Assembly (NCBI GenBank): GCA_964020975.1 | Contig: OZ026630.1 | Location: forward strand, 61,590,470-61,654,469 | Source: Hermodice carunculata | Taxonomy: Eukaryota; Annelida; Polychaeta; Eunicida; Amphinomidae | DNA: 64,000 bases | Direction of reading: 5' to 3' | In this document: positions 1 through 10,824 of the stretch, in pieces | Layout of the letters: every line of letters begins with the position of its first letter | How positions within the stretch are numbered: position 1 is the first letter of the stretch | Program-made: the position numbers and the translations under genes | Notes under the pieces: model-generated | Databases searched by the model: none | What the model saw: only the letters and a program-made list of their open reading frames with translations | Told to the model about the DNA's origin: nothing

Positions 1-505
1 CTATAAAATGCCAAACCGACATCTCAACTGAGCATTATGAGTGAAGCTTGACCCCTAGTAGTAGGTCACAGGTCAGTAGGGAAAACGCAACACAAAACTG
101 TCCTGTGGAAAAATATAAAACCGAGAAAACGTCTCTTTGGTGCAAACGTTTGGCATGCTAAGAGTTAATTTAGTGTTTTGTGTGATAGGTATGTGCATGT
201 CACTGGAAAATTTAAACAAATGCTAGAAGTAAAAAACAACAAGAAAAAATTGCCATGGCCAAGATTCAAGTTTGTGGAATAAAAAATAAAAGAAAACATT
301 TTGACACAATAAGGAAAAAAATCATGGGGGTGGGGTTGGGGGTTGGAATGAAAATAAAAAATGTGACCGAAAAAAAGGGAAAAAAGAATTTGCTATCATA
401 AAGAAAAAAGAACAGAAAAGAAAAGAAAAGTGCTTGCTCGAGATTCGAACCCGAGAACATTATATAAAATTTTTCCCATTATATCTTTGGGTGTCGTATT
501 GAATA

Positions 506-2290
506 TTATGATATGTAAAAATGAATGCAATTTTGAAACGAAGAGTGTGAAAGGGTTGCATAACGAGCAACATGATGGTAATGGATGGGGTATGTGTGGG
601 AGACAGGAATGGCCGAAAACATATTCTTAAAAGAATCTGGCATTTCGTTTTTACAAAAGGGAAAATAAACGGTGAGCACTTCTTGATAAATTAGATCTTT
701 AACCATAAGTATGTTTAATTTCTTGAAAAGAGTTTCTGTGTGCATTAAAAATTTAACAAGAAATAAGACGAATTACTTTCTTTTGTTGTTCGACAATCTG
801 GTCTCATGAGTAGCTCCATTTTAGAATTGGATAATTTAGATGAGGTAGCAAAAGGGAATTATATATGGTAAAAACTGCTTGGATGTGTATAAAGTAGTAT
901 ATTCGTTTTAGTATTCCTATCATTTTGGATAATTTATTTGCTATTTTAGTAATATGGGCACTCCAAAGGTAGTTTTCTTGAATTCATAGTCCTAGAAAGT
1001 CAAATTCGCTGGTTCTTTCGATGATTTTGTCTACTATTTCCAGGTTAGTGTTTTAATTGAGCTTACACTGGACGAAATGAAAAATCATGTATTTATTTTT
1101 TGATATATTTAAGGAGAGAGTATATTTGCAGCTAACCAGTCATATAGATAATATTATTTGCGACACTATCATGGTAATGGTCGGTATTATTCAAGTTAAA
1201 AGAGCTAAGGTAATTTACCAAGGTTATGTCATCGGGGTGTTCACGTAAATTATGAAGAGGAGGGGGTCCCAAGATGGATCCTTGAGGCACTCCAGTACTT
1301 ATGTTCGACAGTTTAGATTTAGTGTCATCAAATTGGACGAGTTGAAATCTATTTGTAAGATAGCTCTGAAACCAGTTAAGCAAAGTGTTACCGATCCCGT
1401 AATGATGGCAGTTATGAAGTTAAATATTGCCGTCTAAAGTATCAAAGGCTTTTGATAGGTCGAGATAGAAAGCAATACGTATATTTCCAGAGTCCAAAAT
1501 TTGGAAAATTCTATCAATAAACTCTGAGACAGCTGTTTTGGTCGAGTGCATCTTTTTAAAACCATGTTGACTTTTGTAAAATAATTTGTGTGAAGTTATA
1601 GTAAGAATACTGTTGACGTTACACTATTCAAAAATGTTTAACCAGGCCGGAAAAAGGGAAATTGGTTTGGTAATTATTCAACAGCGTATCGCATGTTTGT
1701 TTGTTTTTGTTTTTGTTTTTGTTTGTTTTTTTTGTTTTTGTTTTTTGTTTTTTTGTAAATATGCTACACCTTGGCAATTTTCAGTTTATCAGGGAAATTC
1801 CTGTATTTAATGATTGATTTATTACCAGGGCCACTGGTTGTGCAATAAGAGATTTAATATGTTTGAGAAGTTTCATGGAAATTTCATCATGTCCTGTGCT
1901 TGATTTGGATTTAAAATTTTGTATCACTTTGAAGACATCAGTTTCCGATGTTTGCTCGAAGGCAAAAGTATGATGAAAATAGTTTTGAAGGTAAGTAGTA
2001 AAGTGAGGAGAATTTGATGAATTTATGTTTCTGGCTAGAGTCGATCCAATGTTTGTAAAGAAAGTGTTAAAGCGTTCAGCTTTTAAATTTTTGTTAGTTA
2101 TCTTTAAATTGTCGATATTGAAGAATTGAGGCAAAACGTTTTCATTTTTAATGAGATTTGAAACTGATTTTGTAACATCCCACGTTTTACGAGTGTCATG
2201 CTAAAATTTTAGAAACTTGCGATTACAGTAGTCTTGGTTTGCTCGGCGAATATTTCTATCTACAATGCTATTATATTTATGTTTAGGTAT
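506..2290 (-). pseudogene. LINE reverse transcriptase and C-terminal tail
   Basis: The minus strand reads through a linker (2290-2134), then a fingers segment with FFTNIGS and a K-SSTGHDEIS stretch near 2060-1870. The palm motif DLSKAFDTLD lies near 1465-1437 and GVPQGSILGP near 1292-1263. The YADD box itself is lost; the sequence between GVPQGSILGP and the following DDITLVNY is shortened. Downstream are the thumb-like FDFLGL and LLLPHLNYPIL segments (about 1010-800) and the AHTETLFKKLNIL segment (745-506) typical of CR1-type ends. Several frame changes and stops interrupt it. The RT would prime DNA synthesis at a nicked target site. Confidence 0.8.
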
Positions 2291-2294
2291 GAAC

Positions 2295-2338
2295 CCAGAG
2301 ATTTTGCTTTTCCAAGAATTCTTTCTTTCTTCCTTTCT

Positions 2339-2432
<94 letters not shown>

Positions 2433-3171
2433 CGACCAAATTTGTCCGGAGTTTCTCTCGGACACCATTATTCCAAAAACCTCTAAACTTGATGACCTAC
2501 CAGTGAAATTGTGCATATCGTTTGGAATAGTCATGATGTTCCAAATTATGCAAATTAGAGGCAATTAAAATTTCAAAAGCTCCATATCTTCCAAACTATT
2601 ACAGATGGACACAAAATTTCACTGTGTGTGCATGGATTTTTTAAGCTCCCACTATAAGGGACAGTAAATGAAAGTTGTAGAATTTTATGTCATGGTCTTG
2701 AAAAATTTAAAAGCTGAATATCTCCAAAACTATTATATTTAGAGATGCCACTCTAACGTCAATTTATAGGTTTGTGCCAAAGTCGCATCACATGTAGGCT
2801 TTTACTTAATGCAAATTAGGCAAATCAAATTAAAATCTTGACTAGCTTCAAAACTATTTTAGAAAGTGGTGTCATCCAAACTTCATTTTATAAGTTTGTG
2901 ACATAGCCGCACCCAATGGACCAAGAACCAAAGAAGTTGTAGCATTATAATTTATGCAAATTAGGATAATACACAAAATTTAAATTCTGGTGAAAAATGG
3001 CAAAGTGTGGCATTTCAAACTGTTCTTATTTTGAAGGCACCCAGACAGATTTGCTGTGATGCAAATCTTGTTTTCTAGTTTCTTTTTGTAACTCCGCTGC
3101 AAAAGTTGTCATGGACTTTTCACGGTTGGTTACAACTTTCACAATTTTTTTCTTTTTTTGGGGGGGGGGGC
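2295..3171. mobile_element. Insert inside the LINE: TC array plus degenerate tandem repeat
   Basis: The LINE linker stops near 2290 and the endonuclease C-terminus stops near 3172, so this ~880-bp block is foreign to the LINE. It starts with a (TC)n array and continues with three or four degenerate units of about 125-135 bp. The units share an AAACTATT core (2592, 2725, 2849), a TTTATARGTTTGTG segment, and an ATGCAAAT octamer (2548, 2809, 2954). It ends at a T7G11 tract (3153-3170). No coding capacity or clear terminal inverted repeats were seen, so the element type is unknown. Confidence 0.5.
2344..2432. repeat. (TC)n microsatellite
   Basis: About 90 bp of CT dinucleotides with one interrupting G. 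It also opens misleading Ser/Leu and Glu/Arg reading frames on both strands, which are not genes. Confidence 0.97.
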
Positions 3172-3770
3172 GTTTTGATTTAAATTTCTCTCGAAAAAAA
3201 AAACGTGTGGGCAAGGTTATTTTGGGAACAAAATCTAAATTTATCATTAATTCAAGAAATTCCGAGTATTTTTCTCTTGCGTTGGTCTTAAACAGGATGA
3301 AATTAAAATCTCCAATCAGGAATTTATCAGAATGTCCACGAGATAAAATGGATATATTGGAGTAAAATCATTTATGGAGAGGTCAATGTTGTCATTTCTA
3401 ACACAGGGGTGTCTGTAAATGTTGCACAATGTAGCCTTATGCTTTAAACCGTTTCCAGAACCATCTACATATTGACCTTCCCATCATTGCTAAGCGAGTA
3501 AAAGTCTCTGATCTCGTACTTAAAATTCTCATGAAGATCGATCAATAAATATCCATGGGAGCTACACGTGGCCCCTAAAATAATTACATAAATAGCCATC
3601 CAGACTATACAGAGAAATGTCAGGATTATCTTCTTCTATCCAGGTTTCTTGAAAGCAGATTGTACTAAAATGAAAATTTTCTTTGGCTAAATCATAAATT
3701 AATATTTTGAATTTGTCAAATTTCGCATTAAGATATTAGATATTTAATCCAAGTATTGTCATGTTTTGAT
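3172..3770 (-). pseudogene. LINE AP-like endonuclease domain, broken
   Basis: On the minus strand the frame gives LNAKFDKF, then FSTICFQETWIEED with the catalytic glutamate of the ETW motif (near 3655-3630), then SLYSLDGYL, and later the FLIGDFN motif (near 3320-3300) followed by FVPKITLPTR (near 3225-3203). These are signature blocks of the exonuclease-endonuclease-phosphatase fold used by CR1/L2/Jockey LINEs to nick DNA. The block between ETW and GDFN is poorly preserved. It joins to the RT part only across the inserted repeat block. Confidence 0.75.
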
Positions 3771-5049
3771 TAACACGTTTTAAGTTCTGTTTTTTTAAAG
3801 GGATTCGGATGCAATACAGACTGCATCTTCAAAATCATTATCGTTTTGTAGTAAATCATTTAGGTAGTTTCTATTTACCCACCACAATTGTTCAGCACAT
3901 CATGTACCATATTAATAACACTGATGATAATCTATTACTCAGTAAATTGACATGTCAGACTATATCATTAACAATATATATTTAGGCCAAGATACCATAA
4001 CAAGTTTTGAGTCACCAACACTAAGCAAAATGAACTGAGGAGAATGTTAGAAAGTAGTACAAAAGACATGGACATACAATAGTAACAATGCTTCACTCTA
4101 TTATCCTTTTGAGAGTGGAGTACGCATGTAAAAATTATTTTGAAATATTTGAAATTCACTGAAAAGGGAACCGGCACATAACTATCATATCATTTTTCCA
4201 TACCCATTTGAAGGTTGAAGTTTGCTAGTGACGGTGACTGAAACGAACCTAGTATTCAATGAAGACAGTAGAAACATACAAACACAATAACACACCATGA
4301 GGCCCATATGAAAGCAAAGTCGACATGTACACATTGAAATAACACAACTGTTTCTGAAGTTTTGAGTCCAAACAACTAAGACAAATTAAAACAGGAAATT
4401 TTTCATACACAAAACGAAAGAAATATATTCTTATACATGCGAGGCAGTTTAGGAATCCCTCAATCATGTGAGGACAGTGCGCGCATGTAAAAATGTCAAT
4501 GTCAGAAATGTCATTGGTCAATCTGACTTCCATTAAAGGTAAGAAATGTGAAAAAGCATTTCTGAACCCATAACAGGGTAAAGCTTAAATGTGTTCACAA
4601 CTGTGACCGTGCTGAAAGGTACATTCATAAAAGAAAAACAAAAACAAAAAACAAAAAACAAAAAACAAAAAAAAACAAAATAACGCAAAAAACCAAAAAA
4701 AAAACAAAAAAACCAAAAAAAAACCAAAAAAAAAAAAAAAAACAAAAAAAAAAAAAACAAAAAAAACAACAACAAACAAACAAAACAAAACAAAACAAAA
4801 CACCCACCCCCCGCAGAATATAATGTACCCCATCGTAGGGCAGAGTTGGCATGTAAGACACATTATCATGTTCAAACAAAAACAAAACAAGGGATGAGAA
4901 CGCCAAACAGGAGGAAAACAAAGTAAGTTGAAACTTGTCCGTGGCGATATAACCACGGCAAAACACGTTAGAGCGAGAAAAGATAAACTCTTTTGATGTG
5001 AAAGGCACTCCTGGGTTCATACTGAATATAGTTCATGACAAATCTTTCC
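3771..5049. other. A-rich spacer between LINE ORF1-like and endonuclease parts
   Basis: No recognisable coding sequence. It contains a CAAAAA-type low-complexity tract at about 4630-4800, whose complement opens spurious Phe-rich frames. Short open frames on the minus strand (4533-4249, 4177-3968) show no known domain. It may be LINE spacer or a further insertion. Confidence 0.5.
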
Positions 5050-5706
5050 TTCGTCGTCTTTGGGTAAAATGGGTCCTGTCTCTGTATCGCTAGCTTTCAT
5101 ATGGCCACTGTTTCAGGTAGTGTAGTTGGACATTGTCGTAGTTTGGCAGAGAGGTTTCGTCTTTGGTCGAGTACCTCCTTTTCAAGGCATCTTTTCACGG
5201 GGGGAGGGGGGGGATTAGGGGATATTGAGATTTTTCCAGCGTAGTTTTTCAGATTTTATGCTCCTGAAAGCCATTTAGTTTTCTCGTCGACATCAATAAA
5301 GTCTTTGATTGTACCGGCATCTTTGGTCTGACTTAACCTATGACAGGCTGATATGAGTGTCTTTTCAGCGTTTGGTACTTTTCTGTGGGTGTTGGCTAGT
5401 TCTACACATGCCCGCTTAGTTTCATCCTAGTTTTCGCGTGCCTTACCTTTCAGTCTGTTTATAGAGAGACAACTTCCAGTCGTGAACATCCTTGTCAAGG
5501 GCTTTAATGACGATAGCAGTCGAACATTACTTGTCGTTAGGTTTTGGCAGAAAGTCATTTAAGATCTGATCTATACGATCACTGATGTCCTGGACGCTTT
5601 TCTCAAGATTGTCTAATTTGTCATTCAACGCTTTTATCTGCGTGAGTACAATGTCCAGAATACCCCTGAATTCCTCACGCCCGGATAGCATTCCTTTTGA
5701 TATGAT
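5050..5706 (-). pseudogene. ORF1-like coiled-coil remnant of the LINE
   Basis: From an ATG near 5693 the minus strand encodes 54 residues with clear heptads (ILDIVL, QIKALNDKL, NLEKSVQ, DISDRIDQIL), then a stop. After the stop the same frame and then a neighbouring frame continue with charged, coding-like sequence (ALDKDVHDWKLSLYKQTE; ACVELANTHRKVPNAEKTL; KDFIDVDEKTKWLSG; CLEKEVLDQRRNLSAKLRQ). This resembles a trimerising nucleic-acid-binding ORF1 protein, but no specific family domain is recognised. Its position upstream of the endonuclease on the same strand supports ORF1. Alternatively it is an unrelated host pseudogene. Confidence 0.45.
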
Positions 5707-6118
5707 TTATTCGGTACATGCCTGCATATAATATACTACATCTAAATAAAGTACACATAATACGTTGACATCACAGTTAATCATTTAAAAAAATATAAAT
5801 AAATCATAATAACATCACAGTAAATAACTTTAACTAGACAAACATATCTGAACATCACAGTAAATAAAATTTGCCGTCACAGTAAAACCAAGTAACTAAA
5901 AGACTGTCCAAAACTAAAATTCACAGGAGCATCACATATATGACATAGTATCACAATAATTAGTTAAAAGATCAGACTGGTATGTATAAAATACTTAAAT
6001 GGTCAAATTTTCAAAAAAATGCACGTACCAGAGTAGGCCAAGAAAGCCATAAATGGCTTATTCCATTGGGGTCCTGTACAAAAATAATTAAATATCTTAA
6101 TAAAATGTGTAAATGTGT
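5707..6118. repeat. Non-coding, with repeated ACATCACAGTAAAT words
   Basis: The word ACATCACAGT recurs at about 5768, 5812 and 5852, with a variant near 5873, spaced 20-45 bp in AT-rich sequence. No gene is seen. The words could be decayed short tandem units. Confidence 0.4.
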
Positions 6119-6189
6119 GAATAAATAAATAAATAAATAAATAAACAAACAAACAAACAAATAAATAAATAAATAAATAAATAAATTAA

Positions 6190-6264
<75 letters not shown>

Positions 6265-6292
6265 AGAAATAAATAAATAAAAAGATAAATAA
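6119..6292. repeat. (AAAT)n microsatellite
   Basis: About 170 bp of AAAT/ATAA tetranucleotides with an AAAC block near 6143-6160. Its complement produces a spurious Leu-Phe-Ile-Tyr frame. Confidence 0.97.
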
Positions 6293-6959
6293 CATAAGTT
6301 TTTAAAAATATTTTCTGAAATTATATAAAAATATGTGGGTAAGCAATATTTGAGCGAGCTGTCCTGAGAATTATCAGTTAGATATTCATCGGTGTCTTTC
6401 TTGGAGGCATCAGATGCTAAATGCTTTTTAACTTCGTGTTTGAAAATTTGGGGAGATTGTTGCACCATATTTAACTTGTTGAAGTTGACGCCGTGTTTCT
6501 GGAGGCATGGTTATCTATCTACAGTTTTCACATATGCAACTTGAGAGAAAAATAATTAAAGAGCCCTTCAGAAGCTGACTATAGTCGTCCTGGTTGAGAG
6601 TTACAAGCATGTTAAAGTTTGTTACTTGTCATGGCTGATTAAGCATGACCACTATACACAATGGTATATAATGAGTGATTCCACACATTGTGCAACATAT
6701 GTGCAGGTTATGCCCAAAGGAAATAGAAGAAAAGAATTGACATCTCATTTTTGATCACTGGGATCCGCAGTCTGTCTTGCACCTTTTGCACGTAGGGATG
6801 TATCAAGAGAAATCCATATTCCACAAAAAATCGTGAAAACGTTTCACAGACATTCAGGTTTGACACACGCTGGGTGCAATCGCGTGATCATCTCCAGACT
6901 GGACAAAAGCAGCTTTGAACTTGCCTTCGTATTTACATGATGGGATGCAATCACGTGTA
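6293..6959. other. Non-coding stretch, nothing recognised
   Basis: AT-rich sequence without a supported open frame, repeat or structure. Confidence 0.5.
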
Positions 6960-7590
6960 CTACAATTTTTTTTTTTTTTTCTTACCCTTCTTACTTTTGC
7001 CTTTGTGTCTGTTTGTATAATCTGGACCAAAACAGGCTCCGCTAAACCTTGGTTCTATCTTGCTATTACTTGTTTGGGCCAGGTGTATATAAGAGCTTGC
7101 TGCTTGTAAGCAAGACTTTAACTCTGTATCGTCCACGTCACTGCCATTGTTCAAGCTTTCGTTTGTATGCACATCTTGCTCTTTCAAATCAGCATATTGA
7201 TCTGAATCTGGTTCATCATGTTTTGCACTTTGCATAAAACTCGATGGTATAGTTAGCGAATAGCTTTTCTCGACTTATTCACAGTCATATACAGGTAAAT
7301 AATCTGTTGCAGATGTTTCGCTGTAGGAACTGTCCTTAACCCTTCTCTTTGATCTGAACCTGAGGCTGAGGGTATTTAAAATTTTTAGTACCGAGCCCAT
7401 AACTGGTGAAGTCATCTCTTTGGCTTTATCAAGTGGAGACGGCAAAATTTGTCCAGTCATCACTCAGGGTAGATCCTCTGTTACTTCAAGTCTAGGTAAT
7501 GTGGAATGTTTGAGCAAATTTTGTTAGTATGGATAACTTAAATCATCTTTGTCCGGTAGATTTCCGGTTGCGTCAAGCAAGCTGACGCAT
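6960..7590 (-). pseudogene. Unrecognised eroded reading frame ending in an A-tract
   Basis: One minus-strand frame runs about 208 codons with only three stops, far fewer than expected in DNA this AT-rich. Visible stretches include LLDATGNLPDKDDLSYPY, HSTLPRLEVTEDLP, ILPSPLDKAKEMTSPVMG, KILNTLSLRFRSKRRVKD and an acidic NNGSDVDDTELKSCLQ segment. It ends in a Lys-rich run encoded by a poly-A tract (6966-6980). Composition is polar and acidic, then basic. No domain is recognised. The terminal A-tract suggests a processed retrocopy or the end of a retroelement ORF; either is inference. A candidate host exon on the opposite strand lies 240 bp away. Confidence 0.4.
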
Positions 7591-7830
7591 CGCAAAAAAG
7601 ACCCCTCCCTCCCAAACAAAAGAAAGAAAAACACGAACCCGAGAGTAGGGGGCCAAATATTTCTTTAAAGACCATTTTCGAAATTTCCTTTCTTTTATTT
7701 TTTTTAATTTTTTGTTTTGCATTAACTGCTAATCTCAGCTAGAACCCAACATTCTATGGGCATCAATTTTCCACTTGGAACATTAAATTGTATCAAAATT
7801 TGTAACCTGGCACTTTCTTCTTTCTTTCAG

Positions 7831-7868
7831 GAGCGGAATCCAAAGTAGCAGAAAGCAATCCCAAAGTG
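7831..7868 (+). CDS. Candidate 38-nt host exon
   Basis: A strong acceptor (CTTCTTTCTTTCAG) precedes 38 nt that end at a consensus donor (GTG|GTAAGTGG). Read from phase 1 it gives AESKVAESNPKV and ends in phase 0. This phase matches the phase-0 start of the candidate exon at 51258. The peptide is Lys/Glu/Ser-rich and probably disordered. The call rests on splice signals and phase only; no homology is visible, and a chance match cannot be excluded for so short an exon. Confidence 0.35.
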
Positions 7869-9883
7869 GTAAGTGGTTTACATTGTCTGTCAGTTTTTAG
7901 CGGCCTTTAGCATGATTTGAACCTTAAATGTGTCATACTCGAGAAAAATGCTTTTTGTTCATATTACATCGGTGTATGTGTGTTAACACGTTACCAACTG
8001 GAACCAAACTGTATCCATTTAACACAATCCTGGAACCTCAAATTGAATCTAAATTTGCATAAGCTAACATTCTATCATAGTAGGAAGGCTTTTCCATTGT
8101 TTTAAACTGGGCACACATACCAGGATCATGCACAATTTCACGGTTTACACCCTGGTTTCCTTCCAGGGACATGAACCACGGCAGTTGACATCTTGAATAA
8201 ATTATATCATCCAATCAAATTTCCCGTGACACGAGTGTTAACCAATAGAATCCGAAGGCACATTGTTTAGTACTGATGATGAAAAGTGAACCGCATAGGC
8301 TGCACAGTATGCTGATGAATTTTGACTATATTTTCATTTAAATTATTCAAATGAAGATCACGTAACCAATTTTAGCACCTTAGCGTATGAGAAAGCACAC
8401 CCATGGCTGTCAAATGACCAACTTCTGCTTTGAACCATCTAGTGTGTCATGCAACTAAGCAGCGTAGTCATTCAACCAAGGGGTTATTTACTGTTGTTTT
8501 AATATAGTCTGCATCCACCACTATGTTCTATACATGTCGCTGTCCTTAATCGATGTTTTTTTGGACAAATTGGCAAAATATAACGCATTAATTGTGCTAG
8601 AATGGGGTCTGATCCATTGTTTTCATGGTGGGTGGGAGTTTACGATGGGCACGGGGGTCGAAGATAAGCTATATTGCTTCGCCTCCCGTTCCGGTGTTAA
8701 ACTTCTAGTCACCACATTTGAGACATTTTGTTGCCTCTTGGCCAGGGAAAGAGAGAGATTGAAATGTGAGTAGACAAGAATAAAAAGAAAAGGACCAAAG
8801 AAATCGTTTAATTCTGTCGACAGAAAAGGTTTGTTCTATTAACCCTCAATCGTTAGTTGTTGAGCACGCTCAGTTTGATTGACATGTTTTCCATTCGCTT
8901 TAGACTTGAATCAAACACTCAAACACTTGAAGCTTATCGTATCGCGCAGAACAATTATAATTTAGATGCACACGTAGCGCTTGGCTTGAGATGAGATGTC
9001 CCTTGGATGAACTGAATGATGACGAAAGATTGAAAAGGCTGGCTCAGCTGCTTCATGCAAACCAGCTTTATGGCTTACTCGATAGAATGTTGCATCAAGG
9101 AAGGTGCCCGGGACAAATCAATTATTGGAGATCTTTGTCAGTGATAAGATTTCCAACCACAGTCGTCTAATCACGCTGACAGCACGGTGGTAATTTGGGG
9201 CTATTTTCATTAAACAGAGGTGAATCAAATGTAGTAGCTGTGGCAGACTGGGTTTGTCAGCTTGAATGGCATGTTTCATTAGGAGTGCGAACGATGAAAC
9301 GTTCTGAACACATTTGATACGTAAACTCCGGACATGTGCGGTATTCCCCCCTGTGGAATGTTTGGATTAACAATATCGATTATGACTATAAAAAAGGAAA
9401 TGCAAATTGCCATTTTACAACTAGGGCAGAGACTACCTGTGAACATTTACTGTCAGTCTTATCATACAGAAAATCTGGATTAAGACATGTAATGGTGATC
9501 AAACATCTATTTAAAATGGCGGTGAACATATGGCCACAGTGGGGTATGGTGGAAAATACATTGTACAGGTATCCGACTCAGGAAAGTATATTTGTAGGGA
9601 GAGTGCTTATTCCCACACATTTCCATCATTCCCAATGCAATTTGGTCATAAAGAAGCTAACTATTGCATTTTAGAGCACGCTACATGTTATTTCCCCCCG
9701 GAATATTTTAGGCTAAATCATAGAATTCCCAATGGACTTTATTTGCTATGCTGGTGCACTTTAAACAGTGACTATTACCATAGTATTGAATTTTCTGAAC
9801 GCAAAATAGCGTATAATCGAAAGAGAAAATTGGCTCTTAAAGCTCTCGATCACGGCTGGACAGACACGAGAGGCAAATAATGT
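7869..9883. other. Intron-like sequence, nothing recognised
   Basis: Several short open frames occur (for example 8534-8773, 9336-9674, 9530-9880 on the plus strand), but they overlap, have no recognisable domain and look like chance frames. No repeat family was identified here. Confidence 0.45.
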
Positions 9884-10266
9884 CACAACTGGCTTGTTTG
9901 GTGCAGGACATTACAGTTTCAGCGCAAAGAACAGAGAAGTAAATACAGGCAATTTACTGAGTTTTTCAGAGCTGTCAATAATATTCACTTATGTGTCAAT
10001 TTCCACACAGCGAAACTGAAAAAGATGTCTTAATCTAAATGAAAATAGGATCACCATCTCTCTGCAAATCTTCAAGCACGTGGCTGGATGGAACGGAAAC
10101 CATTAAGAAAAAAGGAAATTGGTTCTTGTCATACCGAGGCACAGCGCAACATTCTTGACAACAGATTGAAAGCAAATGTTGCACAGACCTTTTACCTTGG
10201 AAACTTGCATGAATATGAAATCGATTGGAGCTGTATTACGCGTCTATATATATTTCGCTGAAAGCA

Positions 10267-10303
<37 letters not shown>

Positions 10304-10824
10304 AGAATGTTTGGCTTCCGATATTGGGATGTTGACACATTTTCAATTACTGCGCTTGAATACCCGCTGGCTTGCCTAGTGATGTATTTTGTACTTCTTG
10401 TTCATATCTGTTAAAAAATGTGCTTACCTTTTGAGAATGCCACAAGTTGTATTATAGAACGTACCTTCCGTGAAGAACGATAAACGTTTATTGGACCCTC
10501 CGAGGATGTAACGTTTTGCCGAAGCCCACAAATCGCCACAGGCGATTACTTCGGCAAAACGTTTCCTCCGAGGAGGGTCCAATAAACTTTTATCGTTCTT
10601 AACGGAGGCTATGTTCTGTTTTTATTCCCATTTAACCTGTATTTATACTCCCAAATTACCGGAAAACCGTACCTCAACAAAGACCTCTGCACCGTTGCTG
10701 GCCGCGAAGTTGTGAGCATAAATACTTATTGAGTTTTAAAGTTAGAGGGCTGACACGATGTCATCAACGATGCCGCCCCTTATTAATCTGTTATTTTTTC
10801 AAAGATCAGTTGCTTTATGCATTA
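9884..10824 (+). repeat. Repeat unit A, copy 1
   Basis: This 941-bp block is almost identical to 17419-18361; apart from the length of the internal poly-A tract (36 versus 28 A) only scattered differences were seen, so the duplication is recent. It contains the A-tract at 10267-10302 and a long foldback (10464-10608). Unlike the second copy it is not flanked by the 400-bp B repeats. Strand is given relative to copy 2. Confidence 0.9.
10464..10608. repeat. Long imperfect foldback inside unit A
   Basis: Two arms of about 65-70 bp are inverted copies: the left contains TTATTGGACCCTCC and ACGTTTTGCCGAAG, the right GAGGGTCCAATAA and CTTCGGCAAAACGT, around a short ATCGCC-ACA-GGCGAT tip. It could be a foldback MITE nested in unit A or a structured part of that unit. 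The same hairpin is at 18000-18144. Confidence 0.85.

Larger units (their letters stand above)
462..5706 (-). mobile_element. CR1-like LINE, near full length, eroded
   Basis: Read on the minus strand, the parts occur in the order expected of a CR1-type non-LTR retrotransposon: an ORF1-like coiled coil (5706-5050), an AP-type endonuclease (3770-3172), a linker and reverse transcriptase (2290-780), and a conserved C-terminal tail (745-506). The element encodes a protein that nicks target DNA and copies its own RNA there. The frame is broken many times and a repeat-rich insert separates the endonuclease from the reverse transcriptase, so the copy is dead. Clade assignment to CR1 or a close relative (L2, Crack, Daphne) is inferred from motif style. 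The exact 3' end is unclear; similarity fades near 462. Confidence 0.8.

Noticed and set aside
436-458. GGTTCGAATC on the minus strand, like a tRNA T-arm or Pol III B box
   Set aside because: No matching A box, acceptor stem or anticodon arm is visible upstream on that strand; too little for a tRNA or SINE call.
4533-5020. Phe-rich open frames on the minus strand
   Set aside because: Produced by the CAAAAA low-complexity tract; not membrane proteins.
5768-5885. ACATCACAGT repeats as a CRISPR-like array
   Set aside because: Repeat words are too short, unevenly spaced and diverged, and the window is eukaryotic in character.
9530-9880. 116-codon frame with several aromatic and Cys residues
   Set aside because: No recognised domain or splice context; overlaps another equally long frame.
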